From an uncultured bacterium (GTDB lineage Bacteria > Actinomycetota > Coriobacteriia > Coriobacteriales > Coriobacteriaceae): DNA of 19,876 nucleotides. Positions 5,905-14,391 of this stretch are shown in pieces. The notes under the pieces are model-generated. The model made no database searches, had not been told where the DNA came from, and saw only the letters and a list, made by a program, of their open reading frames with translations. Position numbers and translations under genes: made by a program. The DNA is taken from positions 1 through 19,876 of the forward strand of contig CAJMPY010000033.1 of NCBI GenBank assembly GCA_905215385.1. Direction: 5' to 3'. The first letter of the stretch is position 1, and each line of letters starts with the position of its first letter.

Positions 5905-6531
5905 CTAATGACTTTGTTGGGGGTCCACTATTTGCTGGAGGGTGAACTTGCATTGCATTGGCTCGCCCTCTACTTGTGGCTCCGCCTCATCAAAATCGAA
6001 AATCATAATGGCGCAGTTGGGGAGTTTTGTTGGGAGCTCGAAGCCCTCTGGGGCTGCAGCTTTGATGAATTGGCGGCTGGCGCTGCCGTGGCTTACTGCT
6101 AGGAGGGTTTCGATGCCCTCGGCGTCCATGAGATTGGTGAGGGTGCCCACCATGCGCTCCTGCAGGGCATGGCTTCCTTCTCCGCCAAATGGGATCAGGT
6201 CCTCGCCGGGGTCCCAGACGTCGGTGGGTAGGGCGTCGTGGGGGCCTTCTTCGAAGGTGCCGTAGCTGCGCTCGATGATGCCTTCGCAGGGCTCGACTGC
6301 TGCATCCCGGCCGAGGAGTTCGGTTGCGACGAGACTTGCCGTGTCCATGGCTCGGCCTAAGGGCGAAGAGACCACTTTGTCGGGAACGACGTTGTGGGCT
6401 TTGAGCCACGCGGCTGCCATCCCGGCTTGCTGACGACCCAGGTCGGTCAGCGGTGAATCGCAGCGGCCCTGGACCAGCTTTTTGACGTTGAACTCCGTCT
6501 GACCGTGGCGGAGTAGATACAGCTTCTTCAT
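5905..6531 (-). CDS. histidine phosphatase family protein (phosphoglycerate mutase-like)
   Basis: This is a member of the branch-1 histidine phosphatase superfamily. The 208-residue product opens MKKLYLLRHGQTEFN with the catalytic RHG at 8-10 (phospho-histidine His9). SSPLGRAMDTA follows with Arg60, and AVSHGS holds the second histidine (His148). E87 in IIERSYGTFEEG is the probable acid. The family covers small-molecule phosphatases and mutases; the substrate cannot be read from sequence and a true glycolytic mutase is unlikely at this length. The ATG at 6531 follows AAGGGGAG. It lies 39 nt after the CDF gene and is probably co-transcribed with it. Confidence 0.88.
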   Translation of the reverse strand: MKKLYLLRHGQTEFNVKKLVQGRCDSPLTDLGRQQAGMAAAWLKAHNVVPDKVVSSPLGRAMDTASLVATELLGRDAAVEPCEGIIERSYGTFEEGPHDALPTDVWDPGEDLIPFGGEGSHALQERMVGTLTNLMDAEGIETLLAVSHGSASRQFIKAAAPEGFELPTKLPNCAIMIFDFDEAEPQVEGEPMQCKFTLQQIVDPQQSH

Positions 6532-6570
6532 GCTCTCCCCTTCTGCATAACCTGCTTTGCCGGCACAGCC

Positions 6571-7731
6571 TTACTCGTGGGTATGCCCTACGTAGTCTTC
6601 GTCGATCGTGATCTTGGCAATCGACTTGGGATATTCCGATTCGACCCGTTGTGTCAGCGCGTGCTTTAAGTCTTCGGCACTCATCTGCAGATCCGAGGGA
6701 CGCACGCAGTCAAAGATCACGTTGGTGTGCGTGGGGCCCGGAACACAGCGTAGGTCGTGGATCGAGAGGCGGCTATCAATCTCTTGAGCCATAGCGTTGA
6801 TGCGCAGACGCATGCTCGCCACCTTTGGATCGTCGGTCACGATGGGATCGTAATGGAGCGTGACGATCATGCCGTCTTCGACCCTAAACGACTGCTCGAT
6901 GTTATCGAGCGTGTCGTGACTTTCCAGCGGGCTGGCCTCGGCTGCCATCTCGGCGTGAGCGCTTGCGAACTTCCTGCCCGGGCCGTAGTCGTGAACCATC
7001 AAATCGTGAACGCCCAAAACGCCGGGGTAGCTCATGATCTTGTCTCGAATGTACTTGACCAGCTTTGGATCGGGTGCCTGGCCCAAAAGCGGGCTCACCG
7101 TATCCTGGATGAGCTCAAAGCCGCTCCAGCCAATATAGGCGCCAACGGCAAGGCCGACCCATGCGTCAAGATTGATGTGCGTCACCTGCGAAACAATTGC
7201 GCACGCCAGCACAGCACCCGTAGCTAGGACATCGTTCTTTGAGTCCTGAGCGGTCGCATGCAGCGTCTCGGACTCAATGCGATCGCCGAGCTTTTGGTTG
7301 AGGGCCGCCATCCAGAGCTTAACAATCATCGAAAGCACCAAGACTGCCACCAGGGCAAGCGAGAACTCGACAGGTTCGGGGTGGATGATGCGCTCAACCG
7401 AGGACTTCACCAGCTCAACGCCAATCAGCAGCACGAGCGCCGCCACGACCAGACCCGAGAGATACTCGTAGCGGCCATGTCCGTAAGGATGCTCGGGGTC
7501 GGCCGGCTTGCCCGCCAGCTTAAAGCCAAGCACGCTCACGATGTTCGAGCTGGCATCGGACAGGTTGTTCATGGCGTCCGCCACAATCGAAACCGATCCC
7601 GACAGCACGCCAATTGCACCCTTCGCAGCGCAAAGCGCAACATTGGCGAGAATACACACTATGCCCGTCAACGTTCCCACGCGCGCACGGTCGCCCTGCG
7701 CACGACGAACAATCCACTCGACCATCCTCAT
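6571..7731 (-). CDS. cation diffusion facilitator (CDF) metal efflux transporter
   Basis: This is an inner-membrane proton/divalent-metal antiporter, 386 residues, with a six-helix domain (about 18-215) and a long cytoplasmic C-terminal dimerisation domain. The signature HPYGHGRYEY is at 81-90. In helix 2, N55 and D59 (NNLSD), and in helix 5, D163 and D167 (DSKND), give an N-D-D-D primary site. From family knowledge that pattern is associated with Mn(II) rather than Zn(II) CDFs, so manganese efflux is inferred. Start at 7731 or two codons later (7725) is uncertain; a GGGG lies just upstream. A TACAAT at 7778-7773 could be its -10 box. The gene follows an intrinsic terminator, so it starts a new unit. 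Confidence 0.92.
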   Translation of the reverse strand: MRMVEWIVRRAQGDRARVGTLTGIVCILANVALCAAKGAIGVLSGSVSIVADAMNNLSDASSNIVSVLGFKLAGKPADPEHPYGHGRYEYLSGLVVAALVLLIGVELVKSSVERIIHPEPVEFSLALVAVLVLSMIVKLWMAALNQKLGDRIESETLHATAQDSKNDVLATGAVLACAIVSQVTHINLDAWVGLAVGAYIGWSGFELIQDTVSPLLGQAPDPKLVKYIRDKIMSYPGVLGVHDLMVHDYGPGRKFASAHAEMAAEASPLESHDTLDNIEQSFRVEDGMIVTLHYDPIVTDDPKVASMRLRINAMAQEIDSRLSIHDLRCVPGPTHTNVIFDCVRPSDLQMSAEDLKHALTQRVESEYPKSIAKITIDEDYVGHTHE

Positions 7732-7803
7732 CAGTCCCCACGGTACTACCTATATATCTATTGCTCAAACGGATTGTAGTGTAGCCACTTTGTCCTCCAG
7801 ATA

Positions 7804-7837
7804 CAAAAAAGCCGCAGCCCACACGGGCCGCAGCCTT
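7804..7837 (-). terminator. rho-independent terminator after the EIIC gene
   Basis: On the minus strand AAGGCTGCGGCCC (7837-7825), loop GTGT, then GGGCTGCGGCTT form a 13-bp stem with three G-T wobbles. A run of six T (7810-7805) completes it. It lies about 40 nt after the stop of the EIIC gene and separates the fatty-acid operon from the CDF gene. Confidence 0.9.
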
Positions 7838-7875
7838 GGAATATGACAAAGGAATCGTCCTTTTGTCGCACAGAT

Positions 7876-9090
7876 TTATGCGCTTGCTTCAGCAGCGCTC
7901 GCCACTGTTTCGAGCGAATCAGCTTCGTCTTCTGCCGCCTGCACCTTTGTCGGCACCACGCCAAAGCAGTAGCTCAGCGCCGCAGACACCGCAAATGCTG
8001 CGCCGCCGGCAGCGCAGCACCACAGCAGATTCGAGATGCCGCCCGTGGCAAAGCCAATGACCATAAGAACATTCGTCATACCGATAGTATAAGCCGTAAC
8101 GTGGCCTACGGCCGCAACAAGGCCTCCGACGGCGCCGCCAACGGCCATGCACGTCAGACACCTGCCATATTTAAAGCCGCATCCGTACAGCGCTGGCTCG
8201 CTTACGCCGCCAAGAATACCCGAGATTGAATAGCCCAGCATGAGCGCCTTCTCGTCCTTATCCGCAACGCGGAGCGACGCGCCAAAGGGCATACCCCAAA
8301 CGGCGAACGTCGCCATCGTCGCAGCGATCAGAATGCACGAATCCGTTCCCACACTCATAAACTGCGCATAGGCGAGCGATAGGACAACGTTGCTGACACC
8401 CGCGATCTTAAGAAACTCCCAACCCGCGGCAAGCCCCATAAGCGTGAGCAGCGACACGATGCCACCGGAATTGCCAAGCATAAACATAAGCTGTCCCAAC
8501 AGCATGCCCAGATAGCTGCCCGCCGGCGCCGTAATACACAGCGAGACCGGAACCATGACGAGCATGGTTGCAAACGGAACAAACGAAAACGCCACGGCCT
8601 TAGGGATAACGCGCTGGAAGAAACACTCCACTCGCCATAGCACGGGTACCGAGATGAGAACCGGAATAACAGTCGTTGTGTAATCGTTGACCGGCGCGGG
8701 AAGCAGACCATACACGAAAGTCATCGATGCCCCCGTCGTCGATGCGGCATCGACGAGCTTAAGCAGATCGGGCGCAATCAATACGCCGCCCAGCATCATG
8801 CCCAGCTGCTCCGAGCAACCGAGCTGGCGGGCGGCCGCCCAACCAAGATAAATGGGCAAAAAGTAGTAGCCGGCGTTATAGAGCCAACTGTAGAACAGGC
8901 GATAGATTTCGGAATCGGCAGACCACAGGCCCAGCATGCCTTCGCCCATAATGACGGCGGCGGTGCGGAACAACGCCGCGCAAACAATAAACGGCAGCGC
9001 CGACATCATGCTTTTGGACAGATAGTCCACCACGGCCATGGCGTTTGATGAAACCGTCGTTGTAAACGAGGTGTTAGAAACTTGTGACAT
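7876..9090 (-). CDS. PTS transporter subunit EIIC, stand-alone (glucoside type)
   Basis: This is a polytopic membrane protein of 404 residues with about ten hydrophobic stretches and a soluble Ala/Glu-rich tail (381-404). GGVSEPALYG (295-304) is the hallmark of EIIC in the beta-glucoside/sucrose PTS group. The early YYFLPIYLGWAAARQLG and MLGGVLIAPDLL also fit. No EIIA or EIIB domain is fused or encoded nearby, so phosphotransfer would have to come from elsewhere. The start ATG at 9090 is chosen because GGGAAAGG lies just upstream and the N-terminus is sensible; the frame is open about 100 codons further, but that part overlaps accDA. The gene follows accDA by 40 nt and ends at the terminator. 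Substrate unknown. Confidence 0.85.
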   Translation of the reverse strand: MSQVSNTSFTTTVSSNAMAVVDYLSKSMMSALPFIVCAALFRTAAVIMGEGMLGLWSADSEIYRLFYSWLYNAGYYFLPIYLGWAAARQLGCSEQLGMMLGGVLIAPDLLKLVDAASTTGASMTFVYGLLPAPVNDYTTTVIPVLISVPVLWRVECFFQRVIPKAVAFSFVPFATMLVMVPVSLCITAPAGSYLGMLLGQLMFMLGNSGGIVSLLTLMGLAAGWEFLKIAGVSNVVLSLAYAQFMSVGTDSCILIAATMATFAVWGMPFGASLRVADKDEKALMLGYSISGILGGVSEPALYGCGFKYGRCLTCMAVGGAVGGLVAAVGHVTAYTIGMTNVLMVIGFATGGISNLLWCCAAGGAAFAVSAALSYCFGVVPTKVQAAEDEADSLETVASAAEASA

Positions 9091-9105
9091 GGAACGCCTT
9101 TCCCA

Positions 9106-9136
9106 ATGTGACATGCGGGCTGTCCCTTTGTCACAT
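9106..9136. repeat. short inverted repeat between accDA and the EIIC gene, REP-like
   Basis: ATGTGACA (9106-9113) and TGTCACAT (9129-9136) form an 8-bp stem around a 15-nt loop. The right arm overlaps the accDA stop codon at 9131-9133. TGTGACAT recurs at 9083-9090 as a direct repeat covering the EIIC start codon. The loop contains a small self-complementary GGGACAGCCC on the minus strand. It could be a REP-type dispersed repeat or an RNA-processing site. Confidence 0.5.
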
Positions 9137-10855
9137 CGTGCGGTACTGACCGATTGCGCGGTACTTTTCGTAGCGGAGGTTTGTGAGGGTCGCGTCGTCG
9201 AGCTGCTCAAGCGTATCGAAGGCATCAAATGCCGAGGACATGACGACACCGGCGATCTCCTCATGCGACAGGCCCCTATCGTCAACAATGCCGTCGATGA
9301 TGCCGAGCGCCAACAGATCGGGGGCCGTGAGCTTAAGCGCCTCAGCGGCCTCATTCGCGCGCTCGGTATCCTTCCACAGGATCGACGCACAGGCCTCGGG
9401 GCTCACGACCGAATAGGCCGAGCTCGAGAGCATCAGGATGCGGTCGGCCACGGACAGCGCCAGCGCGCCACCAGAGCCGCCCTCGCCTGTCACCACCGAG
9501 ACAATCGGCGTCTTAAGGCCGCTCATCTTCATGAGATTCTGGGCAATCGCCTCGCCCTGGCCGCGCTCCTCGGCACCGATGCCGCAAAACGCGCCCGAAG
9601 TATCAACCAGGCACAGAACCGGCCGACCAAACTTTTCGGCCTGGTGCATCAGGCGACGTGCCTTGCGGTAGCCCTCGGGATGTGCCATACCAAAGTTGCG
9701 ACGCATGCGCTCTTTGGTCGTGGTACCGCGCTCGATGGCGATGACCGTTACGGGGCGTCCGTCTTTCCAGCCAATGCCAGCCACCACAGCGGCGTCGTCG
9801 CCAAAGTAGCGGTCGCCGTGCAGCTCTACGAATCCGTCGAGACCCAACGAGATCATCTCGCCTGCCGTGGCGCGGTTCGCCGAGCGAGTCTGTTTGACGA
9901 TTTCGAGCGCGCTTTTTGGTGCGGCCGAGCGCTTAAACAAGTGTCCCAGCTTTTTGTCGCGACGACCCGTATGCACGATCTCATGCGGTGCCCCCAGGCC
10001 GGGCGCGTGCCCTTCGTGCAGCGCCAGCAGCTCGCCTACCGTGAGCGCAATCTCACCACGCGGAACAACGGCATCGCAAAAGCCGTGCTCCAGCAAAAAC
10101 TCGGAACGCTGGAATCCCTTGGGCAGACGCTTGTGCATGTTCTGCTCGATCACGCGCGGGCCGGCAAATGCCGTCAGGGCATCGGGCTCGGCCAGGATAA
10201 TGTCGCCCTCCATGGCAAAGCTCGCGGTTACACCTCCGGTCGTGGGATCGGTGAGCACCGTGATATACAGGCCGCCCGCCTCGCTGTGGCGCCTAACCGC
10301 TGCAGAAATCTTGGCCATCTGCATGAGCGAGGTCACGCCCTCCTGCATGCGGGCGCCGCCCGATACGGTAAAGCCAACGACCGGCAGCCCCAACTCGGCC
10401 GCGCGCTCAAAGACACGACAGATCTTCTCGCCCACCACGGAGCCCATTGAGCCCATCATAAAGTTGGCATCCATAAAGAAGAGCGCGGTATCGCAGCCGC
10501 AGATTTTGCCCCTGCCGCACACAACGGCATCGCGCTCGCCCGAACGCTCGCTCACGCTCTTAAGCTTGTCGGCATAACCGGGAAACGAGAGGAAGTCCTT
10601 CGACGCCAGATTGGCATCCCATTCCTCAAAGGTACCCGCGTCGACCGTCATGCGCATGCGCGCGCGACCGCTCACGCGAAAGTGTTTGCCGCAACGAGGG
10701 CAGACCTCGAGGTTGTCGTGCAGGCGCGCCTCATCGATCACACGGCGGCACTCCGGGCATTTGACAAACACGTGGCGCGCGGGGAACTCGGCGCACGACT
10801 CGGTTATCGGCCCCTCAAGGACATTGACCGTCTTCGCTTTTCTATTCATCAGCAT
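9131..10855 (-). CDS. accDA: acetyl-CoA carboxylase carboxyltransferase, fused beta-alpha (AccD-AccA)
   Basis: This protein transfers the carboxyl group from carboxybiotin on AccB to acetyl-CoA, giving malonyl-CoA. The 574-residue product contains AccD first: a four-Cys zinc finger (C33, C36, C52, C55), then the crotonase-like core with TVSGGARMQEG and TDPTTGGVTASFA. AccA follows from about residue 310: DGFVELHGDRYFGDD, RNFGMAHPEGYRKA, then GIGAEERGQGEAIA and GEGGSGGALA. In E. coli these are two polypeptides; here there is no stop or frameshift between them, and the join is a short linker around 285-310. The ATG at 10855 overlaps the accC end by 14 nt; a second ATG at 10849 is possible. Confidence 0.95.
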   Translation of the reverse strand: MLMNRKAKTVNVLEGPITESCAEFPARHVFVKCPECRRVIDEARLHDNLEVCPRCGKHFRVSGRARMRMTVDAGTFEEWDANLASKDFLSFPGYADKLKSVSERSGERDAVVCGRGKICGCDTALFFMDANFMMGSMGSVVGEKICRVFERAAELGLPVVGFTVSGGARMQEGVTSLMQMAKISAAVRRHSEAGGLYITVLTDPTTGGVTASFAMEGDIILAEPDALTAFAGPRVIEQNMHKRLPKGFQRSEFLLEHGFCDAVVPRGEIALTVGELLALHEGHAPGLGAPHEIVHTGRRDKKLGHLFKRSAAPKSALEIVKQTRSANRATAGEMISLGLDGFVELHGDRYFGDDAAVVAGIGWKDGRPVTVIAIERGTTTKERMRRNFGMAHPEGYRKARRLMHQAEKFGRPVLCLVDTSGAFCGIGAEERGQGEAIAQNLMKMSGLKTPIVSVVTGEGGSGGALALSVADRILMLSSSAYSVVSPEACASILWKDTERANEAAEALKLTAPDLLALGIIDGIVDDRGLSHEEIAGVVMSSAFDAFDTLEQLDDATLTNLRYEKYRAIGQYRTM

Positions 10856-12185
10856 AGAGATGCCCCATCAGATCGGTGTGATACATGCCCGACAAAAACT
10901 CGTCGTTTGCCAGCACGTCGAGCTGAAGCTCGCTATTTTCGCTCACGCCCTCAATCACGAGCTCGCCCAGGGCCGAGCGCATCTTGCGAATGGCACCGTC
11001 ACGCGTGGGCGCGCACACGATGAGCTTGCCGAGCATGGAGTCGTAGTACGGCGGAACTTTCGCTCCGGTAAACATGGCGGAATCCCAGCGCACGCGCGGA
11101 CCACCCGGCACACGCAACGCGGTGACCGTTCCACATGACGGTAGAAAGTCCGGCGTTTCGGCATTGATGCGGCACTCCATGGCGTGGTTGCGGACCGGTA
11201 CGTCCTCCTGCTCAAAGGGCAGAGGCTGGCCGGCAGCCACGCGCAGCTGCCACTTAACCAGGTCGGTATCGGTCACAAACTCCGTAACCGGATGCTCCAC
11301 CTGCAAGCGCGTGTTCATTTCCATAAAGTAGAAATTGCCGTCATCTGAGTACAAAAACTCGATGGTGCCAGCGCCCTCATAGCCAACGGCACGAGCCAGG
11401 TCGCGCGCGGCCTTGTGCATGCGCGCGCGAATATCATCGCGTCCGTCGAGGCACGGCGCGGGGCTCTCCTCGATCAGCTTTTGGTTGCGGCGCTGCACCG
11501 AGCACTCGCGCTCGCCGAGCGAAAACACATGGCCCTGCTTATCGGCCATAATCTGTACCTCAACGTGATGCGCCGGCGCAACGAACTTCTCCATGTAGCA
11601 CTCGCCGTCGCCAAAAACGGCCTCACCCTCGGCACGCGCCTCGATGAACGCCTTTGCCGCATCTTCCACGCGCTCGACCTTGCGAATACCGCGACCGCCG
11701 CCGCCCGCGCGCGCCTTAATAAGCACGGGGCAGCCGATGCGCTCGGCCTCGGCCGTTGCTTCCTCGGGGCTTTTGAGCAAATCGCAGCCCGGCACGATGG
11801 GCACGCCCGCAGCAGCGGCCGTTCGGCGTGCGGCGTCCTTGTCGCCCATGCTGTCGATCACCTCGGCCGAAGGACCGACAAACGCCAGACCGAACTTGTC
11901 GCAGTCGCGCACGAAGCTCGCCTTCTCGGAGAAAAAGCCATAGCCGGGATGAATTGCCTTAGCTCCCGACTTTACGGCACAGGTGAGCACGGCATCGTCG
12001 TTGAGGTAGCTCTCGGCAAGACGCGGGCCGCCGATGCAATACGCCTCGTCGGCAAGCTGCACGTGCAGCGCGTCCGCATCGGCCGTGGAATAAACGGCGA
12101 CGGTCTTGATGCCCATATCGCGGCACGCGCGGATAACACGGACCGCGACTTCGCCGCGGTTGGCGATGAGCACTTTGTCGAACAT
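10842..12185 (-). CDS. accC: biotin carboxylase subunit of acetyl-CoA carboxylase
   Basis: AccC carboxylates the biotin on AccB using ATP and bicarbonate. The 447-residue product begins MFDKVLIANRGEVAVRVIRA. It has the ATP-grasp glycine loop GGGGRG (161-166), HHVEVQIMAD, ECSVQRRNQKLIEESP, and the metal/catalytic segment FMEMNTRLQVEHPVTE (287-302). Length is normal. The frame is open a further 37 codons upstream, overlapping fabZ, but ATG at 12185 matches the family start and has AAGGAAGG just before it. It is 10 nt from the fabZ stop and overlaps accDA, so it is co-transcribed and coupled. Confidence 0.97.
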   Translation of the reverse strand: MFDKVLIANRGEVAVRVIRACRDMGIKTVAVYSTADADALHVQLADEAYCIGGPRLAESYLNDDAVLTCAVKSGAKAIHPGYGFFSEKASFVRDCDKFGLAFVGPSAEVIDSMGDKDAARRTAAAAGVPIVPGCDLLKSPEEATAEAERIGCPVLIKARAGGGGRGIRKVERVEDAAKAFIEARAEGEAVFGDGECYMEKFVAPAHHVEVQIMADKQGHVFSLGERECSVQRRNQKLIEESPAPCLDGRDDIRARMHKAARDLARAVGYEGAGTIEFLYSDDGNFYFMEMNTRLQVEHPVTEFVTDTDLVKWQLRVAAGQPLPFEQEDVPVRNHAMECRINAETPDFLPSCGTVTALRVPGGPRVRWDSAMFTGAKVPPYYDSMLGKLIVCAPTRDGAIRKMRSALGELVIEGVSENSELQLDVLANDEFLSGMYHTDLMGHLYADE

Positions 12186-12195
12186 GAAGCCTTCC

Positions 12196-12618
12196 TTAAC
12201 TTTCGTGCACGAGTGCAAAAGACATATCGGCGCGGCAGCAAACCTCACCGTTGACGCTCGCAGTACCCGTCGCAAAGCGGAACGGCCCGCGCGCACGCGT
12301 GATGGAGCACACTAGATCCACCGTGTCGCCCGGGCGCACCGGACGCTTAAAGCGCACCTTGTCCAGACTCGTGTAGAACGGCGTCGCGCCGCGCGCCTCC
12401 TCATCGCCCATCAGCAGCACGCAGCAGTTCTGGGCGAGCATCTCGCACTGAATCACGCCGGGAACGACCGGGTTTCCCGGAAAATGTCCCTGCAAAAAGT
12501 ACTCGTCGCCTGTAATCGTGATCTTGCCGTGGGCCTCGTCGCCCACCAGCTCGGCTTCGTCGAGCAAAAGCATCGGCTCGCGATGCGGTAACAGCTTCTT
12601 GAGCTCTTCTTTGTTCAT
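12196..12618 (-). CDS. fabZ: 3-hydroxyacyl-ACP dehydratase
   Basis: FabZ dehydrates 3-hydroxyacyl-ACP to trans-2-enoyl-ACP in FASII. The hot-dog fold product of 140 residues has LLPHREPMLLLDE, then GHFPGNPVVPGV with catalytic His45, and Glu59 in QCEMLAQ. The ATG at 12618 is preferred: AGGTGAT lies five bases upstream and overlaps the accB stop. A GTG three codons earlier (12627) is also open but lacks a good site. No FabA or FabM type isomerase is in the window, so the route to unsaturated fatty acids cannot be seen here. Confidence 0.95.
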   Translation of the reverse strand: MNKEELKKLLPHREPMLLLDEAELVGDEAHGKITITGDEYFLQGHFPGNPVVPGVIQCEMLAQNCCVLLMGDEEARGATPFYTSLDKVRFKRPVRPGDTVDLVCSITRARGPFRFATGTASVNGEVCCRADMSFALVHES

Positions 12619-12627
12619 GGATATCAC

Positions 12628-13101
12628 CTATCCGATCCTCATGAGGCAGCTGCCAAACTCCACGAGGTCGCCGTCGGCCACGCAGATCTCGAGCACCTCA
12701 CCGTCTGCCTCGGCCGTCACCTCGTTGAGAACCTTCATGGCCTCGATGATGCAGAGGGTCTCGCCGGCCTTGACCTTGGAGCCCACGCGCACAAACGGCT
12801 CGTCGCCCGGCGCAGGGGCAGCATAGAAGACGCCCACCATGGGAGCAGTCACCTCGGTGCCCTTGGGCTCCGGCGCGGCGGCAGGTGTCTGCGTGGCGGG
12901 TTCCGGTGCGGCAGGCGCGACTGTGGGAGCTGCAACTTGAGCGGCCACGGCACCCGGCATAGGCATGGGCACGGCAACCGGCTGCGCCACACTCGCGCGC
13001 TCGAGTTCGACCGCGGTGCCATCGGGCTCCTCAACGCGTACGCGCGTGAGGCCGCGGTCCTCCATCACATCGGCTATCTCGGCAAGTCTTTTGGAATCCA
13101 T
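12628..13101 (-). CDS. accB: biotin carboxyl carrier protein of acetyl-CoA carboxylase
   Basis: AccB carries the carboxyl group between AccC and AccDA. The 157-residue product has an N-terminal helical part (1-40), an Ala/Pro-rich flexible linker (about 41-80) and a C-terminal biotinyl domain. The EAMKVLNEV motif marks Lys123 as the biotinylated residue. The divergent birA in this window encodes the ligase that would modify it. The ATG at 13101 is preceded by AGGAG inside the end of fabF, only 3 nt from the fabF stop. Confidence 0.97.
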   Translation of the reverse strand: MDSKRLAEIADVMEDRGLTRVRVEEPDGTAVELERASVAQPVAVPMPMPGAVAAQVAAPTVAPAAPEPATQTPAAAPEPKGTEVTAPMVGVFYAAPAPGDEPFVRVGSKVKAGETLCIIEAMKVLNEVTAEADGEVLEICVADGDLVEFGSCLMRIG

Positions 13102-13104
13102 GCT

Positions 13105-14352
13105 CTAGCTCCTCGTATATCTACGCAGCGCGATGGCGGCGTTGTGCCCGCCAAAGCCCAGGTTGGTCGAAAGCGCCCAGGTAAGGTCGGCGCGAACCGC
13201 GCGATTGGGCGTGTAATCAAGATCGCAGGCGGAATCGGGCGTGTGGTAGTTAATGGTCGGCGGCACCACGCCCTGCTCGAGTGCCATGGCGCAGGCCATG
13301 ACCTCGATGGCCCCCGTGGCACCGATCATGTGCCCCGTCATCGACTTGGTCGACGAGACATGTGCGGCGCGCGCCGCGTCCTCGCCGAGCGCTCGCTTAA
13401 TGCCCGCCGTCTCGGACGAATCATTAAGCTTGGTCGAGGTGCCGTGGGCATTGATGTAGAGGCCCTCGGAAGGCTTGACGTCGCCCTCGGCCACCGCCAG
13501 CGATATCGCGCGGGCAATGCCGGCGGCCTCGGGATCGGGACTCGTGATGTGATAAGCATCATCGGTGTTGCCGTAGCCCACGACCTCGGCATAAATGTGC
13601 GCACCGCGCGCCTGCGCATGTTCCATGCTCTCGAGTACCAGCACGCAGGCGCCCTCGCCCATCACAAAGCCGTCGCGGTCTGCATCGAACGGACGGCAGG
13701 CCGTCGCGGGATCGGGGTTGGTGGTCAATGCGCGGCAGGACGTAAAGCCTGCAACGGCATCGGGGATAATGGCCGCCTCGGCGCCGCCCGCGAGGATCGC
13801 GTCGGCATAGCCGTGCTTGATGGCGCGAAACGCCTCACCCACCGCATGGGCAGAAGTCGCGCAGGCAGTCACGACGGGTAGGGTCGGGCCCTTTGCCTTA
13901 TGGCGAATCGCGATGTTGCCCGAAGCCATGTTGGGAATCATCATCGCGATCATGTAAGGCGATGCGCGACGAGGCCCCCGATCGGCGATCGCGTGGACGT
14001 TGTCGACGAGTGTCTGCATGCCGCCCACACCCGAGCCCACGTAGACGCCCAGGCGCTCTCGATCGATGGCGCCTTCGACATCAAAGCCCGCATCGTGCAT
14101 GGCCTCGTCCGAAGCCGCCATCGCAAACTGAACGCAGGGGTCGAGATGCTTGGCGTCACGCTTGCCAAAGTACTCGTTGCCGTCAAAGCCCTTGACCTCG
14201 GCCGCCACCTTGACAGCAAACGCATCCGTATCGAAGTGCGTAATCGGGCCGATACCGCACGTGCCGGCGCACATAGCCGCCCAGGTGGCAAGCGCGGTGT
14301 TGCCGAGCGGCGATACGGCACCTATGCCGGTGATTGCAACTCTCTGTTCCAT
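13105..14352 (-). CDS. fabF: beta-ketoacyl-ACP synthase II
   Basis: FabF condenses malonyl-ACP with acyl-ACP during elongation. With the chosen start the product is 415 residues. The Cys-His-His triad is C164 (VTACATSAHA), H303 (NAHGTST) and H341 (KSMTGHMIGA), and NLGFGGHN near the end is typical. The ATG at 14352 (MEQRVAITGIG) has GAGGAG six bases upstream; ATG at 14355 is nearly as good, and a TTG at 14370 is open but unlikely. It lies between fabG and accB, the order seen in streptococcal and clostridial FASII clusters. Confidence 0.96.
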   Translation of the reverse strand: MEQRVAITGIGAVSPLGNTALATWAAMCAGTCGIGPITHFDTDAFAVKVAAEVKGFDGNEYFGKRDAKHLDPCVQFAMAASDEAMHDAGFDVEGAIDRERLGVYVGSGVGGMQTLVDNVHAIADRGPRRASPYMIAMMIPNMASGNIAIRHKAKGPTLPVVTACATSAHAVGEAFRAIKHGYADAILAGGAEAAIIPDAVAGFTSCRALTTNPDPATACRPFDADRDGFVMGEGACVLVLESMEHAQARGAHIYAEVVGYGNTDDAYHITSPDPEAAGIARAISLAVAEGDVKPSEGLYINAHGTSTKLNDSSETAGIKRALGEDAARAAHVSSTKSMTGHMIGATGAIEVMACAMALEQGVVPPTINYHTPDSACDLDYTPNRAVRADLTWALSTNLGFGGHNAAIALRRYTRS

Positions 14353-14391
14353 CATGGTCTCCTCATCCAAGCCGTTCTTCGGCCCTGGTTT

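Noticed and set aside
9091..9390. 100-residue N-terminal extension of the EIIC protein
   Set aside because: This part is the out-of-frame overlap with accDA, is Arg/Ser-rich with no membrane segment, and the ATG at 9090 has a good ribosome-binding site.
9038..10450. 470-codon plus-strand frame opposite accDA
   Set aside because: It mirrors the conserved AccDA frame, shows no recognisable domain and has no plausible ribosome-binding site; it is treated as a compositional shadow.
12186..12296. 37-residue N-terminal extension of AccC
   Set aside because: It overlaps fabZ in another frame. The family start MFDKVLIANRGE with AAGGAAGG upstream is at 12185.
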